Shown here: in pieces, positions 22,854 to 33,837 of the stretch
How positions within the stretch are numbered: position 1 is the first letter of the stretch
How the letters are laid out: every line of letters starts with the position of its first letter
Assembly (NCBI GenBank): GCA_949592205.1
Contig: CATIUR010000004.1
Coordinates: 83,861,337-83,925,336, forward strand
Direction of reading: 5' to 3'
Length of the DNA stretch: 64,000 nucleotides
Source of the DNA: Helichrysum umbraculigerum
Taxonomy: Eukaryota; Streptophyta; Magnoliopsida; Asterales; Asteraceae
Notes under the pieces: model-generated
Told to the model about the DNA's origin: nothing
The model's input: only the letters and a program-made list of their open reading frames with translations
Database searches by the model: none
Position numbers and translations under genes: made by a program

Positions 22854-25800
22854 AGAAGATTTCGTCCCCGAAATCTCGTCACGCTCAAAAAGATTTGGAT
22901 ATCGCGTCCTCATGCTAGACTCGGTCTCCCAAGATAAGTTTGGACCCAAACTATGATTCCACTTAACCAATACCATAGGGATCTCCTTCTTTCGAAGTTT
23001 AGTCACCTTACGGTCAACAAGTTCTACGGGCTCTTCTACAAGTCTTTGGTTTAAGTCCACACTCAAGTCTTGCAATGGAAGAACTTGGGATTGGTCCTCC
23101 ACATTGCATTTTCTTAGATAACACACATTAAAAGTATCATGAATACCCGACAATTCAGGAGGAAGATCTAATGACACCGTTTGATCATTGACAACATGTC
23201 GAATTTTAAACGGCCCGATGTATCTGGGAGCTAGTTTACCACGTTTCCCAAACCTGATAACACCCTTCCAAGGCGAAACTTTCAAATAAACCAACTCACC
23301 TTCTACAAACGAAACTGGTCGATAACGTGGGTCAGCATACTGTTTCTGTCTATCACGAGCAGCTTTTAATCTATCTCGGGCTATAGCTACCTTATCGGCT
23401 GTAATTTGAACTATGTCAGGACCCGCAAACTGCTTTTCACCCGCCTCTAACCAACAAGTGGGTGTTCTACACCTACGACCATACAACATTTCATAGGGTG
23501 GCATGCCTATACTAGAATGGAAAGAATTATTATAGGCAAACTCAACTAATGGTAAATGGGAATCCCACGACCCACCAAATTCTAATACACACGCCCGCAA
23601 CATGTCCTCCAAGGTTTGAATGGTGCGCTCCGACTGACCATCCGTCTGAGGATGATAAGCCGTACTCAAGTTGACCCTAGAACCCAATTCACGTTGTAAA
23701 TTCTGCCAAAAACCCGACACAAATCGAGAATCTCTGTCTGAAACAATCGACAACGGAATCCCATGTCTAATAACCACTTCATTAATGTACAATTGCGCCA
23801 ATTTACTTAATGATGCCGTCTCACAAGTAGCAAGAAAGTGAGCACTCTTGGTCAACCTATCGACAATTACCCATATCATATCATTACCCTTAACAGTTCG
23901 AGGTAATTTGGTCACAAAATCCATGGTAATATGTTCCCATTTCCACTCGGGAATCTCTAGTTGCTTCAAAGCTCCATAAGGTTTTTGATGCTCGGTCTTT
24001 ACTTGAGAGCAAATATGGCAAGATTCAACAATTCGAGCGACATCCAACTTCAAAGTAGGCCACCAATACAATGGTTTTAAATCATGATACATTTTAGTGC
24101 TTCCGGGATGAATCGATAATCTGGATTTATGAGCCTCCATCAATATCACATCTCGAAGTCCACCAAACAATGGGACCCAAACACGAGACTGAAATGTCTT
24201 TAATCCACGAGAATCTTCTACCAGTAAATCCTTCCTTTTAAGCATGATTTCAGATTTCAAATTATGATCCAATAGAGCCTCCATCTGAGCCAATTTCAAT
24301 TTATCGATCAAGTCTGAAGAGATTTCCAAACGCATTAAATAAACCCTTTCAGATTTACCCTTTCGGCTAAGCGCATCCGCCACCACATTTGCCTTACCCG
24401 GATGGTATCGAATCTCGTAATCATAATCCTTAATCAACTCTAACCATCGTCTTTGCCTCATGTTAAGTTCCTTTTGAGTAAACATATACTGAAGGCTCTT
24501 GTGGTCCGTACAAATAACGCATTTGGTTCCATACAGGTAATGTCTCCAAATCTTTAAGGCAAAAACCACAGCTGCAAGTTCCAAGTCATGGGTAGGATAG
24601 TTAATCTCATGAGGTTTCAACTGACGTAAAGCATAGGCAATAACACGGTCTCGTTGCATCAAAACACAACCTAAACCCGCATGTGAAGCATCACAATATA
24701 CAATAAAATCCTCGGATCCGTCAGGTAAAGCTAAAACCGGAGCCTGACACAACAATTGTTTCAAAGTCTGAAAAGCCGATTCCTGTTGATCACCCCACAG
24801 AAATTTCACATCCTTACGAGTTAATTTAGTCAAAGAACCTGCAATCTTGGAGAAATCTTTAATAAATTTTCTGTAATAGCCTGCCAAACCCAGAAAACTC
24901 TTGATCTCTGACGGAGATTTAGGCGATTGCCAATTCATGACAGCCTCAATTTTAGACGGATCCACTTTAACCCCATTTTCACAAATGATATGCCCCAAAA
25001 ACTGAACTTCACGAAGCCAAAATTCACATTTTGAAAACTTAGCATACAATTTCTCCTTTCTCAAGGTGTCAAGAACTAAACGCAAATGTGCTTCATGATC
25101 AGATTCAGATTTAGAATAGACTAAAATATCATCAATGAATACAATGACAAATTTATCGAGAAAAGGTCTACAAACCCTGTTCATCAAATCCATGAAAATT
25201 GCTGGAGCGTTAGTCAACCCAAAAGGCATAACAAGGAATTCATAATGACCATAGCGAGTGCGAAAAGCTGTTTTAGGGATATCCTCCCCACAAACCCGGA
25301 CTTGGTGATAACCCGATCTCAAGTCTATCTTAGAGAAAAATGAAGATCCTTGCAATTGATCAAACAATTCATCTATTCGGGGCAAAGGATACTTATTCTT
25401 TACGGTCCTCTTATTCAATTCTCTATAATCAATACACATACGGAAAGTGCCATCTTTCTTTTTAACAAATAATACAGGAGCACCCCAAGGAGAAGAACTG
25501 GGTCTAACAAAACCCTTATCTAATAATTCCTGAATTTGATTCATCATTTCACGGATTTCGGAGGGAGCTAATCTATAAGGTGCCTTAGCTACCGGAGTAG
25601 AACCAGGAATTAACTCAATTTTATATTCTACTTCTCTAACCGGAGGTAAACCAGGCAATTCATTAGGGAAAACATCCGAATACTCAGAAACAACTCGGAC
25701 ATTACTAATGGCTTTCTTTTCTAGCTTAGCATCGACAACATAGGCTAAATAAGAATCACACCCTTTAGCTAGAGATTTTCTAGCTTTCATCATAGAGATC

Positions 25801-26411
25801 AAAGGTATACTACCCCTCTCCCTTTCCCCCCGAGCCACGACATATGACTCGTCTGAGATTGGAATTTTTATTAGCTTCTTATGACAATCTATATGGGCTT
25901 TATTACGACTCAACCAATCCATGCCTAACACGACATCAAACCCATGAATAGGCATCAACAGAAAAGAAGTAGGGAAGCTATGACCCTCAATCAAAATACT
26001 AGCTCCAGTAACCGATGTGGTAACTGAAACTAATTTTCCATCCGCTACCTCAACCTCAATTGGTTGTAAAATACATGTAGGCGTCAATTTAAGTCTATCA
26101 CAGAATACCAAGGACATAAAGGAACAATTTGCCCCTGAATCAAATAAGGCGCACGCCGGTACTGAATTAATAAGAAAAGTACCAGTGATGACGTCCTCGG
26201 CTACAACAGCTTCATCCACGGTCATTCGAAAAGCCCGACCCGTTGGAACTGGAGGATTCTTTCTTTTCTGGCCAGCAGATGATGATGACCCTCCGACCGT
26301 TCCCGATTTTTGCTTCCTTTCCTCCGGACACGCACTCGAACGATGTCCTTCCTTGCGACAATTCCAACACACTGGCTTAGGAAAAGGACAATCCTTAATG
26401 TCATGACCGAA
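22851..26411 (-). CDS. pol: E4 pol: protease, RT, RNase H, integrase, chromodomain
   Basis: Open for 1,173 codons from the Met at 26372, and in frame with gag upstream across one stop. Residue numbers run from that Met. Residues 2-17 are a CCHC knuckle, so the true junction with Gag is further upstream. Protease DSG is at 78-80. RT has KID with Asp350 and FIDD at 412-415. RNase H has Asp561, Glu598, Asp623 and Asp666. The integrase HHCC finger is at about 748-790, with catalytic Asp818, Asp879 and Glu915. A GPY/F-like segment follows, then a chromodomain-like region at about 1105-1165. RT before integrase makes it Ty3/Gypsy, and the chromodomain makes it a chromovirus, which usually targets heterochromatin. 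All catalytic residues are present. Residue 582 is Leu where the second copy has Ser. Confidence 0.95.
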   Translation of the reverse strand, partial: FGHDIKDCPFPKPVCWNCRKEGHRSSACPEERKQKSGTVGGSSSSAGQKRKNPPVPTGRAFRMTVDEAVVAEDVITGTFLINSVPACALFDSGANCSFMSLVFCDRLKLTPTCILQPIEVEVADGKLVSVTTSVTGASILIEGHSFPTSFLLMPIHGFDVVLGMDWLSRNKAHIDCHKKLIKIPISDESYVVARGERERGSIPLISMMKARKSLAKGCDSYLAYVVDAKLEKKAISNVRVVSEYSDVFPNELPGLPPVREVEYKIELIPGSTPVAKAPYRLAPSEIREMMNQIQELLDKGFVRPSSSPWGAPVLFVKKKDGTFRMCIDYRELNKRTVKNKYPLPRIDELFDQLQGSSFFSKIDLRSGYHQVRVCGEDIPKTAFRTRYGHYEFLVMPFGLTNAPAIFMDLMNRVCRPFLDKFVIVFIDDILVYSKSESDHEAHLRLVLDTLRKEKLYAKFSKCEFWLREVQFLGHIICENGVKVDPSKIEAVMNWQSPKSPSEIKSFLGLAGYYRKFIKDFSKIAGSLTKLTRKDVKFLWGDQQESAFQTLKQLLCQAPVLALPDGSEDFIVYCDASHAGLGCVLMQRDRVIAYALRQLKPHEINYPTHDLELAAVVFALKIWRHYLYGTKCVICTDHKSLQYMFTQKELNMRQRRWLELIKDYDYEIRYHPGKANVVADALSRKGKSERVYLMRLEISSDLIDKLKLAQMEALLDHNLKSEIMLKRKDLLVEDSRGLKTFQSRVWVPLFGGLRDVILMEAHKSRLSIHPGSTKMYHDLKPLYWWPTLKLDVARIVESCHICSQVKTEHQKPYGALKQLEIPEWKWEHITMDFVTKLPRTVKGNDMIWVIVDRLTKSAHFLATCETASLSKLAQLYINEVVIRHGIPLSIVSDRDSRFVSGFWQNLQRELGSRVNLSTAYHPQTDGQSERTIQTLEDMLRACVLEFGGSWDSHLPLVEFAYNNSFHSSIGMPPYEMLYGRRCRTPTCWLEAGEKQFAGPDIVQITADKVAIARDRLKAARDRQKQYADPRYRPVSFVEGELVYLKVSPWKGVIRFGKRGKLAPRYIGPFKIRHVVNDQTVSLDLPPELSGIHDTFNVCYLRKCNVEDQSQVLPLQDLSVDLNQRLVEEPVELVDRKVTKLRKKEIPMVLVKWNHSLGPNLSWETESSMRTRYPNLFERDEISGTKSS

Positions 26412-27509
26412 CTAACCACACTTAATACACCTAGCAGTCTGAGGTGTACAATGTCCCGTGTGCCTAGACTTGCAATTCTGGCACCAATTTGACCTATCCA
26501 CTGAACCACCAACAACATTCGGTTTACGGTTATTATAATTACCTTGCCATTTCTTCTTCCCCTGACCTGACATAGATTCACCTTTGGGTTTCATTGGGGA
26601 CTTGTCTTTAATCTCTAAACCATGAGCTCGAATATCACCATCTACAGAACGAGCCAAATCAAAAGCTTGGTTAAGATCACCTGCAAGTCTCACAGTAGTC
26701 CGATAATTATGGGGTAACATTCCAACAAAATGGTCAATCTTTGTCCTTTCATCCGGTACCCATTGATGTACAATTCTCAATTTATCGGTAAACTGGGAGA
26801 TAAGGTCCTCCATAGTCATGCTATCAGTCAATTGCATATCCAAGAATTCACGCCTAATGCGAGTCATGTCATACCCGGAGCAATATTTCTTACAAACCTC
26901 GTTATGGAAATCAGACCATGTAATGGAAGCTTTTTGCTGAGGTGTTAAATGAGATGTGATAGAATCCCACCATCCCATTGCCGGACCCTTTAAAAGTTGC
27001 ACTGCATAAGTTACCTTGATCTCGTCCTCACATCGGCAAACCTCAAATTTTCTTTCGACATCCCTTAACCAATCCATGGTCACAGAAGGATTTGTACTCC
27101 CAAAGAAATCTGAAGGTCCACTAGATTTAAAGGTCTTAAATGAACATAGTTTTTGCTGAGATGGAGGAGGAAATACCGGAAACTGAAATCCCGAAGGTCC
27201 TGAAGAAGAAAAAGGAGCTGATGTCTGGTAGTAAATAGGCGGTGGCATAGAAAACTGTGATGTCACCAACGGAGGTGTAATCGTACTAACAACCGGAATC
27301 TGCCTGGATGTTCTAGCTTGTTGCTCATATAATTCCTTATATTTGTTTAACTCATCCTCTAAATACAAAGTGTACTCATCACGACTCAATTCATTTGCAG
27401 GGAGTGTAGTACTAGGCTGACCTTGACTTTGAGACTGAATTTCAGGAGGAGAGTCTCTTGCTCCAGAAGCATTGATCGGGGTACTGGTCGGAGTGTTATT
27501 TTCTGCCAT
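26412..27509 (-). CDS. gag: E4 gag, ending at a stop between its zinc knuckles
   Basis: The preferred start is MAENNT at 27509; an in-frame Met at 27533 is also possible. After a Ser/Thr/Pro/Gln-rich N-terminus comes the retrotransposon gag capsid domain with GPAMGWWD and a CKKYCSGYD segment. The C-terminus has a Cys/His-rich CX2CX3HX2HC-like motif and then starts a further knuckle, which is interrupted by TAG at 26412-26414. The same frame continues beyond the stop into the last knuckle and protease, so Gag and Pol were one frame. The TAG fits a C-to-T change in a CAG codon. Readthrough cannot be excluded, but the position inside a zinc knuckle argues against programmed use. Confidence 0.88.
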   Translation of the reverse strand: MAENNTPTSTPINASGARDSPPEIQSQSQGQPSTTLPANELSRDEYTLYLEDELNKYKELYEQQARTSRQIPVVSTITPPLVTSQFSMPPPIYYQTSAPFSSSGPSGFQFPVFPPPSQQKLCSFKTFKSSGPSDFFGSTNPSVTMDWLRDVERKFEVCRCEDEIKVTYAVQLLKGPAMGWWDSITSHLTPQQKASITWSDFHNEVCKKYCSGYDMTRIRREFLDMQLTDSMTMEDLISQFTDKLRIVHQWVPDERTKIDHFVGMLPHNYRTTVRLAGDLNQAFDLARSVDGDIRAHGLEIKDKSPMKPKGESMSGQGKKKWQGNYNNRKPNVVGGSVDRSNWCQNCKSRHTGHCTPQTARCIKCG

Positions 27510-27670
27510 GTCCTGTACCACAACACATCTCATAACCCGTTAATTGTTAGTACTTAACAATACTAACCAAATCATATTCACTAGCTCAATCCCCTTCCCT
27601 GGAATGTTTGACTAACACAAATAGATTTGGGATTGAACAATTAACCCATGTTCAATTCACCCAAACCGTT
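27510..27670 (-). other. E4 5' leader
   Basis: Short noncoding leader between primer site and gag. Confidence 0.75.
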
Positions 27671-27682
27671 GCTCTGATACCA
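27671..27682 (-). promoter_or_regulatory. E4 primer-binding site, tRNA-iMet
   Basis: TGGTATCAGAGC on the minus strand, three bases after the LTR. Confidence 0.92.
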
Positions 27683-27685
27683 ATT

Positions 27686-29766
27686 TATAACACCCTTCTC
27701 GAAAATACAAGGATTTTTTTTTTTTTTATAAAAGGAAGCGCAAGATTTAAATACAAACCATTGGATTGCATATTTACATTTCAAAATGGCAATCCAAATA
27801 CATACAGTCTTTAAACTAGATTATCCTAGACATTACACATGATAAGTTTAGTGTTATAGAAATCCACAACATAATGTCATATCATTAGCAAAGTTAACAA
27901 AACAGAGTGAGCTTGTCAAACATTCCATTCCTATAGTACTTCTTGCCCACCCACATACCAAAGTAAACCTGCAAGAAGTAATGAGGGATTAGCACGAAGC
28001 TAAGTGAATAAATCTCAAACTATCAACTAACTTAGCTTAACAAACGAATACAGCAAAGCATAGCAACAGTTAATCATGAAGGATCGGTGGTCCTTGGAGT
28101 ACCCTCATGCCGCGGTGGTTCTCCAAGTAACACTTAAAACCAACTGAAGGCCAAATCAGTGGCTAAACCGATAGCTTGGTACTATTACTACTTACAACAT
28201 AATTTCAGTGAACAACACATGCACAAAGCGCTTATGATATCCAAAGTAATAGTACACAAACCCAACACACGTTGACCCCCGACATTCATTTAGTCCACAA
28301 CCATCAAGGCAATCAAGGACACCAATAATTAAGCTAAATAAAACCATCATGGCAAAATATTAACTTAACAATGAAAACAGTAAATTCACATTTACCCGTT
28401 GTAACCATATTGTTACAACCAAATTAGACTGACAGTCCAAGATCCACTCACCCTTGTCGACTGTAGTCTCCACTCAAAGATCTTATCTTATTGAGTCTTC
28501 TGGTTATCTGAGAACACGATCAAAACCCGAGTTAGACTCTCATGTTTAGAATTTATAGTGTAACATTCACATAAACAATGCAGTATAATGCTCATAATAT
28601 AATTTCAATACTCGTTAAATAACATAAACACACAAGTTACAAGTTGTCAAATTCGTCAAAGTAAAACTGACAAACGCGATCCGGGTAAGGTGTGGTTGGA
28701 TCACGTTCCTTAACACCAAAATATTCTGTTGCCAAATTACACTTGCAAACGCGATCCGGGACAAGGAGCTAGATCGCGTTCCAAGGAACAAAATCCGTTG
28801 ACCCAATTTAACACTAGCTAACGCGATCCGGATGATAGAGGCTGGATCGCGTTCATACGTACAAAATCATCCTGGGATCAAAATACACATAGCAACGCGA
28901 TCCGGGCAAGGGTTTCGGGATCGCGTTCATATGTTTTTCAGCAATGGTTCAGACCTGCAACTAGTTTCAGCTCGAACCAAAAACTCAAATTTCATACAAT
29001 TCAATCATCAAACACGATTTTGACTTATAATTGACCTCTACAAACATGTGTAAACATATAACAACAACTAATAGCAACATCTAACACCAAGATTCATACA
29101 TGCATCATGTGTTCAATCTAAATTCAACTAAACCCAATTTCTTCAATTCCACATATGAACATACAATTGATTTATCTTAATTGAATCATGAATTCAGTTT
29201 ATAATCAACACACAAACACATTCAAACATAAATTAACTCAAATTCATCATCAATTCAACCTAGTTTAACCAATTTATGAATGAGCAATGAAAATGGTTAT
29301 TTTCACTTACAATTGATGAAGAAGGTGATTCAAAAGATGAATGCAAGATGGGAATCCAAAATCACAGCCTTCTAATTTGAAGAGATCATATTGTAATTAA
29401 TTGATTTAGAGAATGAGTGTTCTTGAGAGCAAAAGTCAGGAACAAAATGTTGTTCTGTCAAAAAATGAAGAAACAGGTGTCGACATACCTTATGACTCAG
29501 CTTATTTCTTAGTTAAAATTATACCCGTCCTAAATCTATTGTCTGGAACCTAAAAACCATTTGCGAGAAATAAGTTTTTTTATTATACCGTCGACTAAAT
29601 AAATTTAAAACATGTAATAATTTATTTATCACAATAAGCCAATTGACTAATTGACCTATTCATTTAGCTATCAAAATACACCAAGTATTCAAAATACAAT
29701 TTAAATAGCAATTAAATTAAGGGAAAAATACCGTATTTCAACTAGGCCAATTTTGAGGATGTTACA
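27686..29766 (-). repeat. E4 LTR copy 2 (2,081 bp)
   Basis: Same length as copy 1. The differences I see are at the equivalents of 21361, 21774, 21821, 21843 and 22637; three of the five fall in hairpin arms, and four of the five are transitions. Confidence 0.95.
28673..28927 (-). repeat. Hairpin array of E4 LTR copy 2
   Basis: Same four hairpins at a fixed offset of 6,928 bp from copy 1. A change in the first right arm reads GGATCACGTT, while the second left arm is the unaltered AACGCGATCC. Confidence 0.9.
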
Positions 29767-31934
29767 AATCTTCCCTCCTTAAGAAGATTTCGTCCCCGAA
29801 ATCTCGTCACGCTCAAAAAGATTTGGATATCGCGTCCTCATGCTAGACTCGGTCTCCCAAGATAAGTTTGGACCCAAACTATGATTCCACTTAACCAATA
29901 CCATAGGGATCTCCTTCTTTCGAAGTTTAGTCACCTTACGGTCAACAAGTTCTACGGGCTCTTCTACAAGTCTTTGGTTTAAGTCCACACTCAAGTCTTG
30001 TAATGGAAGAACTTGGGATTGGTCCTCCACATTGCATTTTCTTAGATAACACACATTAAAAGTATCATGAATACCCGACAATTCAGGAGGAAGATCTAAT
30101 GACACCGTTTGATCATTGACAACATGTCGAATTTTAAACGGCCCGATGTATCTGGGAGCTAGTTTACCACGTTTCCCAAACCTGATAACACCCTTCCAAG
30201 GCGAAACTTTCAAATAAACCAACTCACCTTCTACAAACGAAACTGGTCGATAACGTGGGTCAGCATACTGTTTCTGTCTATCACGAGCAGCTTTTAATCT
30301 ATCTCGGGCTATAGCTACCTTATCGGCTGTAATTTGAACTATGTCAGGACCCGCAAACTGCTTTTCACCCGCCTCTAACCAACAAGTGGGTGTTCTACAC
30401 CTACGACCATACAACATTTCATAGGGTGGCATGCCTATACTAGAATGGAAAGAATTATTATAAGCAAACTCAACTAATGGTAAATGGGAATCCCACGACC
30501 CACCAAATTCTAATACACACGCCCGCAACATGTCCTCCAAGGTTTGAATGGTGCGCTCCGACTGACCATCCGTCTGAGGATGATAAGCCGTACTCAAGTT
30601 GACCCTAGAACCCAATTCACGTTGTAAATTCTGCCAAAAACCCGACACAAATCGAGAATCTCTGTCCGAAACAATCGACAACGGAATCCCATGTCTAATA
30701 ACCACTTCATTAATGTACAATTGCGCCAATTTACTTAATGATGCCGTCTCACAAGTAGCAAGAAAGTGAGCACTCTTGGTCAACCTATCGACAATTACCC
30801 ATATCATATCATTACCCTTAACAGTTCGAGGTAATTTGGTCACAAAATCCATGGTAATATGTTCCCATTTCCACTCGGGAATCTCTAGTTGCTTCAAAGC
30901 TCCATAAGGTTTTTGATGCTCGGTCTTTACTTGAGAGCAAATATGGCAAGATTCAACAATTCGAGCGACATCCAACTTCAAAGTAGGCCACCAATACAAT
31001 GGTTTTAAATCATGATACATTTTAGTGCTTCCGGGATGAATCGATAATCTGGATTTATGAGCCTCCATCAATATCACATCTCGAAGTCCACCAAACAATG
31101 GGACCCAAACACGAGACTGAAATGTCTTTAATCCACGAGAATCTTCTACCAGTAAATCCTTCCTTTTAAGCATGATTTCAGATTTCAAATTATGATCCAA
31201 TAGAGCCTCCATCTGAGCCAATTTCAATTTATCGATCAAGTCTGAAGAGATTTCCAAACGCATTAAATAAACCCTTTCAGATTTACCCTTTCGGCTAAGC
31301 GCATCCGCCACCACATTTGCCTTACCCGGATGGTATCGAATCTCGCAATCATAATCCTTAATCAACTCTAACCATCGTCTTTGCCTCATGTTAAGTTCCT
31401 TTTGAGTAAACATATACTGAAGGCTCTTGTGGTCCGTACAAATAACGCATTTGGTTCCATACAGGTAATGTCTCCAAATCTTTAAGGCAAAAACCACAGC
31501 TGCAAGTTCCAAGTCATGGGTAGGATAGTTAATCTCATGAGGTTTCAACTGACGTGAAGCATAGGCAATAACACGGTCTCGTTGCATCAAAACACAACCT
31601 AAACCCGCATGTGAAGCATCACAATATACAATAAAATCCTCGGATCCGTCAGGTAAAGCTAAAACCGGAGCCTGACACAACAATTGTTTCAAAGTCTGAA
31701 AAGCCGATTCCTGTTGATCACCCCACAGAAATTTCACATCCTTACGAGTTAATTTAGTCAAAGAACCTGCAATCTTGGAGAAATCTTTAATAAATTTTCT
31801 GTAATAGCCTGCCAAACCCAGAAAACTCTTGATCTCTGACGGAGATTTAGGCGATTGCCAATTCATGACAGCCTCAATTTTAGACGGATCCACTTTAACC
31901 CCATTTTCACAAATGATATGCCCCAAAAACTGAA
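29767..31934 (-). pseudogene. pol: Second E4 pol copy, 3' half only
   Basis: Open over its full length and almost identical to the C-terminal 715 residues of the first copy. It starts within RT, just after the catalytic FIDD region, and includes the RNase H, integrase and chromodomain-like regions. It ends at 31934, where E4 sequence switches directly to E5 LTR sequence. There is no LTR, gag or promoter upstream, so it is a fragment left by a deletion rather than a working gene. It differs from the first copy at only a few residues, for example Ser for Leu at position 582 and Cys for Tyr at position 652. Confidence 0.95.
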
Positions 31935-32025
31935 ATTGGCACCATTAGAAGCGAAACAGAATTACGAGATCATAGGCGAAAGAAGATACAGACATTTTAA
32001 GCAATGAACGAAAACCAACGGAACA

Positions 32026-32130
32026 CGTATACGGCCCCACAGACCATATACAGCCCCATAGGCACCATATATGGCCTTTAACATACCGTATACGGCCCCT
32101 ATGCCCCCATATGCTGCCCGTTTGTGCTTC
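32026..32130 (+). repeat. CGTATACGGCCCC array in the E5 U3
   Basis: About five direct variants of a 12-14 bp word built on the palindrome GTATAC followed by GGCC or GCCC. It ends some 55 bp before the TATA box. Confidence 0.8.
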
Positions 32131-32184
32131 GTTTGCTTATACGTGCGTGCTTCGTGACTTGTACGACTGATTTCACCCTTCTTC

Positions 32185-32192
32185 TATAAATA
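32185..32192 (+). promoter_or_regulatory. E5 LTR TATA box
   Basis: TATAAATA followed by GGGG and a CT-rich transcribed-leader-like stretch. A strong plant core promoter. Confidence 0.7.
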
Positions 32193-33804
32193 GGGGTCAC
32201 CTCCTCCTCATTTACACACCATTCTTCATTCCATTCATTTCCTCACTCTCACTTTCTCTCTCACACACACTCTCTCTCTCTACTCTCTCTCTCTCTTCTT
32301 TTTCTCTCTCTAGAATTAGGGTTAGCATAAGTTAGTTCTCATTTAATATTTAACTGGAACTAACGGAGGGACTACTTTTGTAATAGCGTGAGGAATAGTT
32401 TAGGGGCTTGTTAGTAATATTGTAGAAGATATTGCGTAGGTTCTGCTTGTGTATTCTCTCAAACGCTTATTCAATCTACCCTTTATTAACGGTTACTTCT
32501 TTCCTTATCTGTTATAATGATGATTGCTATTGTTATTATGCTAGATTTAGGATCTGTTATTATGCGTAGTGAGTAGTTACCTTGTGTGTTTGTTATGATG
32601 TAGTTAGTCTATATATGTGTCGGGTGATGCTGCTTTAATATACGATTGAAAACCAGGTGTACTGTTACTTTACATTTATGATTTTTAAACCTAAATTATA
32701 TCGCCTTTCCTCCAAATAAACGTGGTTAGAACCTTTATGAAAAGGAGTCACGAACCTTGATCAAACGGTCACTACCTATCTATGTATTCTGAAACTATAA
32801 ACATGGTCCGAATTGTGTAAATGTGGGAATACTGTTCAAACCTTTCGTATAGTACACCGTGAATCAATCAGGGATTTATTGGGAATAGTGAGGGCTGGTT
32901 TATATCATAGTTGGTTGAACTTTAAAACAAACTTAGTTAAGCTAGTCCAGAGTGACCGTAAAGTATGTGATACCGGAAAGACCACTGCAAATGGCACTGT
33001 ACTTCGTATAGCATTGGAAACACCACTAGTGGAGTACAAATACGTGGAAGCTAAGGAAATGCCGGTGGTCGAAGACTGTGTCACATCCTAGTTGAACACA
33101 AAGCTCTGGACTAAATCATGACCATTAATGTTAACAGCCACCAAACCAAGTCTTAATCTTAAATGCCTTGCCTGACTTCATTGTCCCCGTAGTGTTAAGA
33201 AAGGTGGTCGGAACGTTAGTGAGTATGTTACTCTATCTCATGCACCCAGGAATTAATATTTCAAGAAGGGTCGTTACTCTGTCACTGGATAACGTTGAAG
33301 AGTTGAGCATCTTCTTCCGATCAGACTCAATCTGGCCTAGTACTCAGTGACATACTGATTGGTCTCCCCAATCAGTAGGGTACTAGTGTTTACACTACGA
33401 ACAACTAAACTCAGGTGAGACACAAACCTTTAAAAGATGGTTTCATATCAAAACCCTAGCATCACCCCTGCATAAGCTAACGAAGTCATAACAAACACAT
33501 CTCCTCCATAGTGATTACATCCCTATTTCTGTTTATTTACTTTTAATTTAATTTCTTTTATTTACGGACCTAAGTAACAAAACCCCCCACTCAAAAATCA
33601 TTTTAAACCCATCACTAAACTGAACCATTCATCCCGATACTTCCGTTTCACAATACGATTTGCTTGAAGAATGACCCTAGGTCATACTGCTGCTATACAG
33701 TTGTAGTAAGCTTAGATCCCCAACTTTACAAATTTAAAACTATCCCTCCCACTATCGTGTCTCCTTCCGTTGCGTAGACGACCGTACCGGTTGGGGGTGC
33801 GACA

Positions 33805-33816
33805 GCCCCCTTGTTT
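33805..33816 (-). promoter_or_regulatory. E6 polypurine tract
   Basis: AAACAAGGGGGC on the minus strand, directly before TGTCGCACCCCC, the inferred start of the E6 3' LTR. Confidence 0.7.
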
Positions 33817-33837
33817 GGTTGCTCAGTAATCCGCAAT

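Larger units (their letters stand above)
20758..31934 (-). mobile_element. E4: young Tekay-type chromovirus in tandem arrangement
   Basis: Plus-strand order is LTR 20758-22838, full internal region 22839-27685, LTR 27686-29766, then a second copy of the pol 3' half 29767-31934. The second copy matches 22839-25006 almost base for base and then stops abruptly inside RT. Unequal recombination between two copies, followed by a deletion, would produce this. By eye the two LTRs differ at about 5 of 2,081 positions. Gag-pol has a single stop. The element has an iMet PBS, RT before integrase, and a C-terminal chromodomain-like region. Confidence 0.93.
31935..33720 (+). repeat. E5 3' LTR, continued; TATA, R and U5
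   Basis: A palindrome-like array at 32026-32130, then TATAAATA at 32185, a CT-rich leader (about 32215-32310), then AT-rich DNA. From about 32410 on it is a reverse-complement relative of the E6 LTR: 32500-32610 pairs with 38040-37921, 32681-32760 with 37725-37645, and 33295-33340 with 37025-36990. The right end near 33720 is approximate. That it belongs with 20548-20757 is inferred from position and strand. Short ORFs near 32813 and 33168 look non-coding. Confidence 0.65.

Noticed and set aside
26412..26414. Programmed stop readthrough between E4 gag and pol
   Set aside because: The TAG interrupts a zinc knuckle rather than a domain boundary and is not followed by the CARYYA context, so a point mutation is more likely.
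32813..33091. Possible small host gene in the E5 LTR
   Set aside because: The stretch aligns in reverse complement with the E6 LTR and the reading frame is not kept there.
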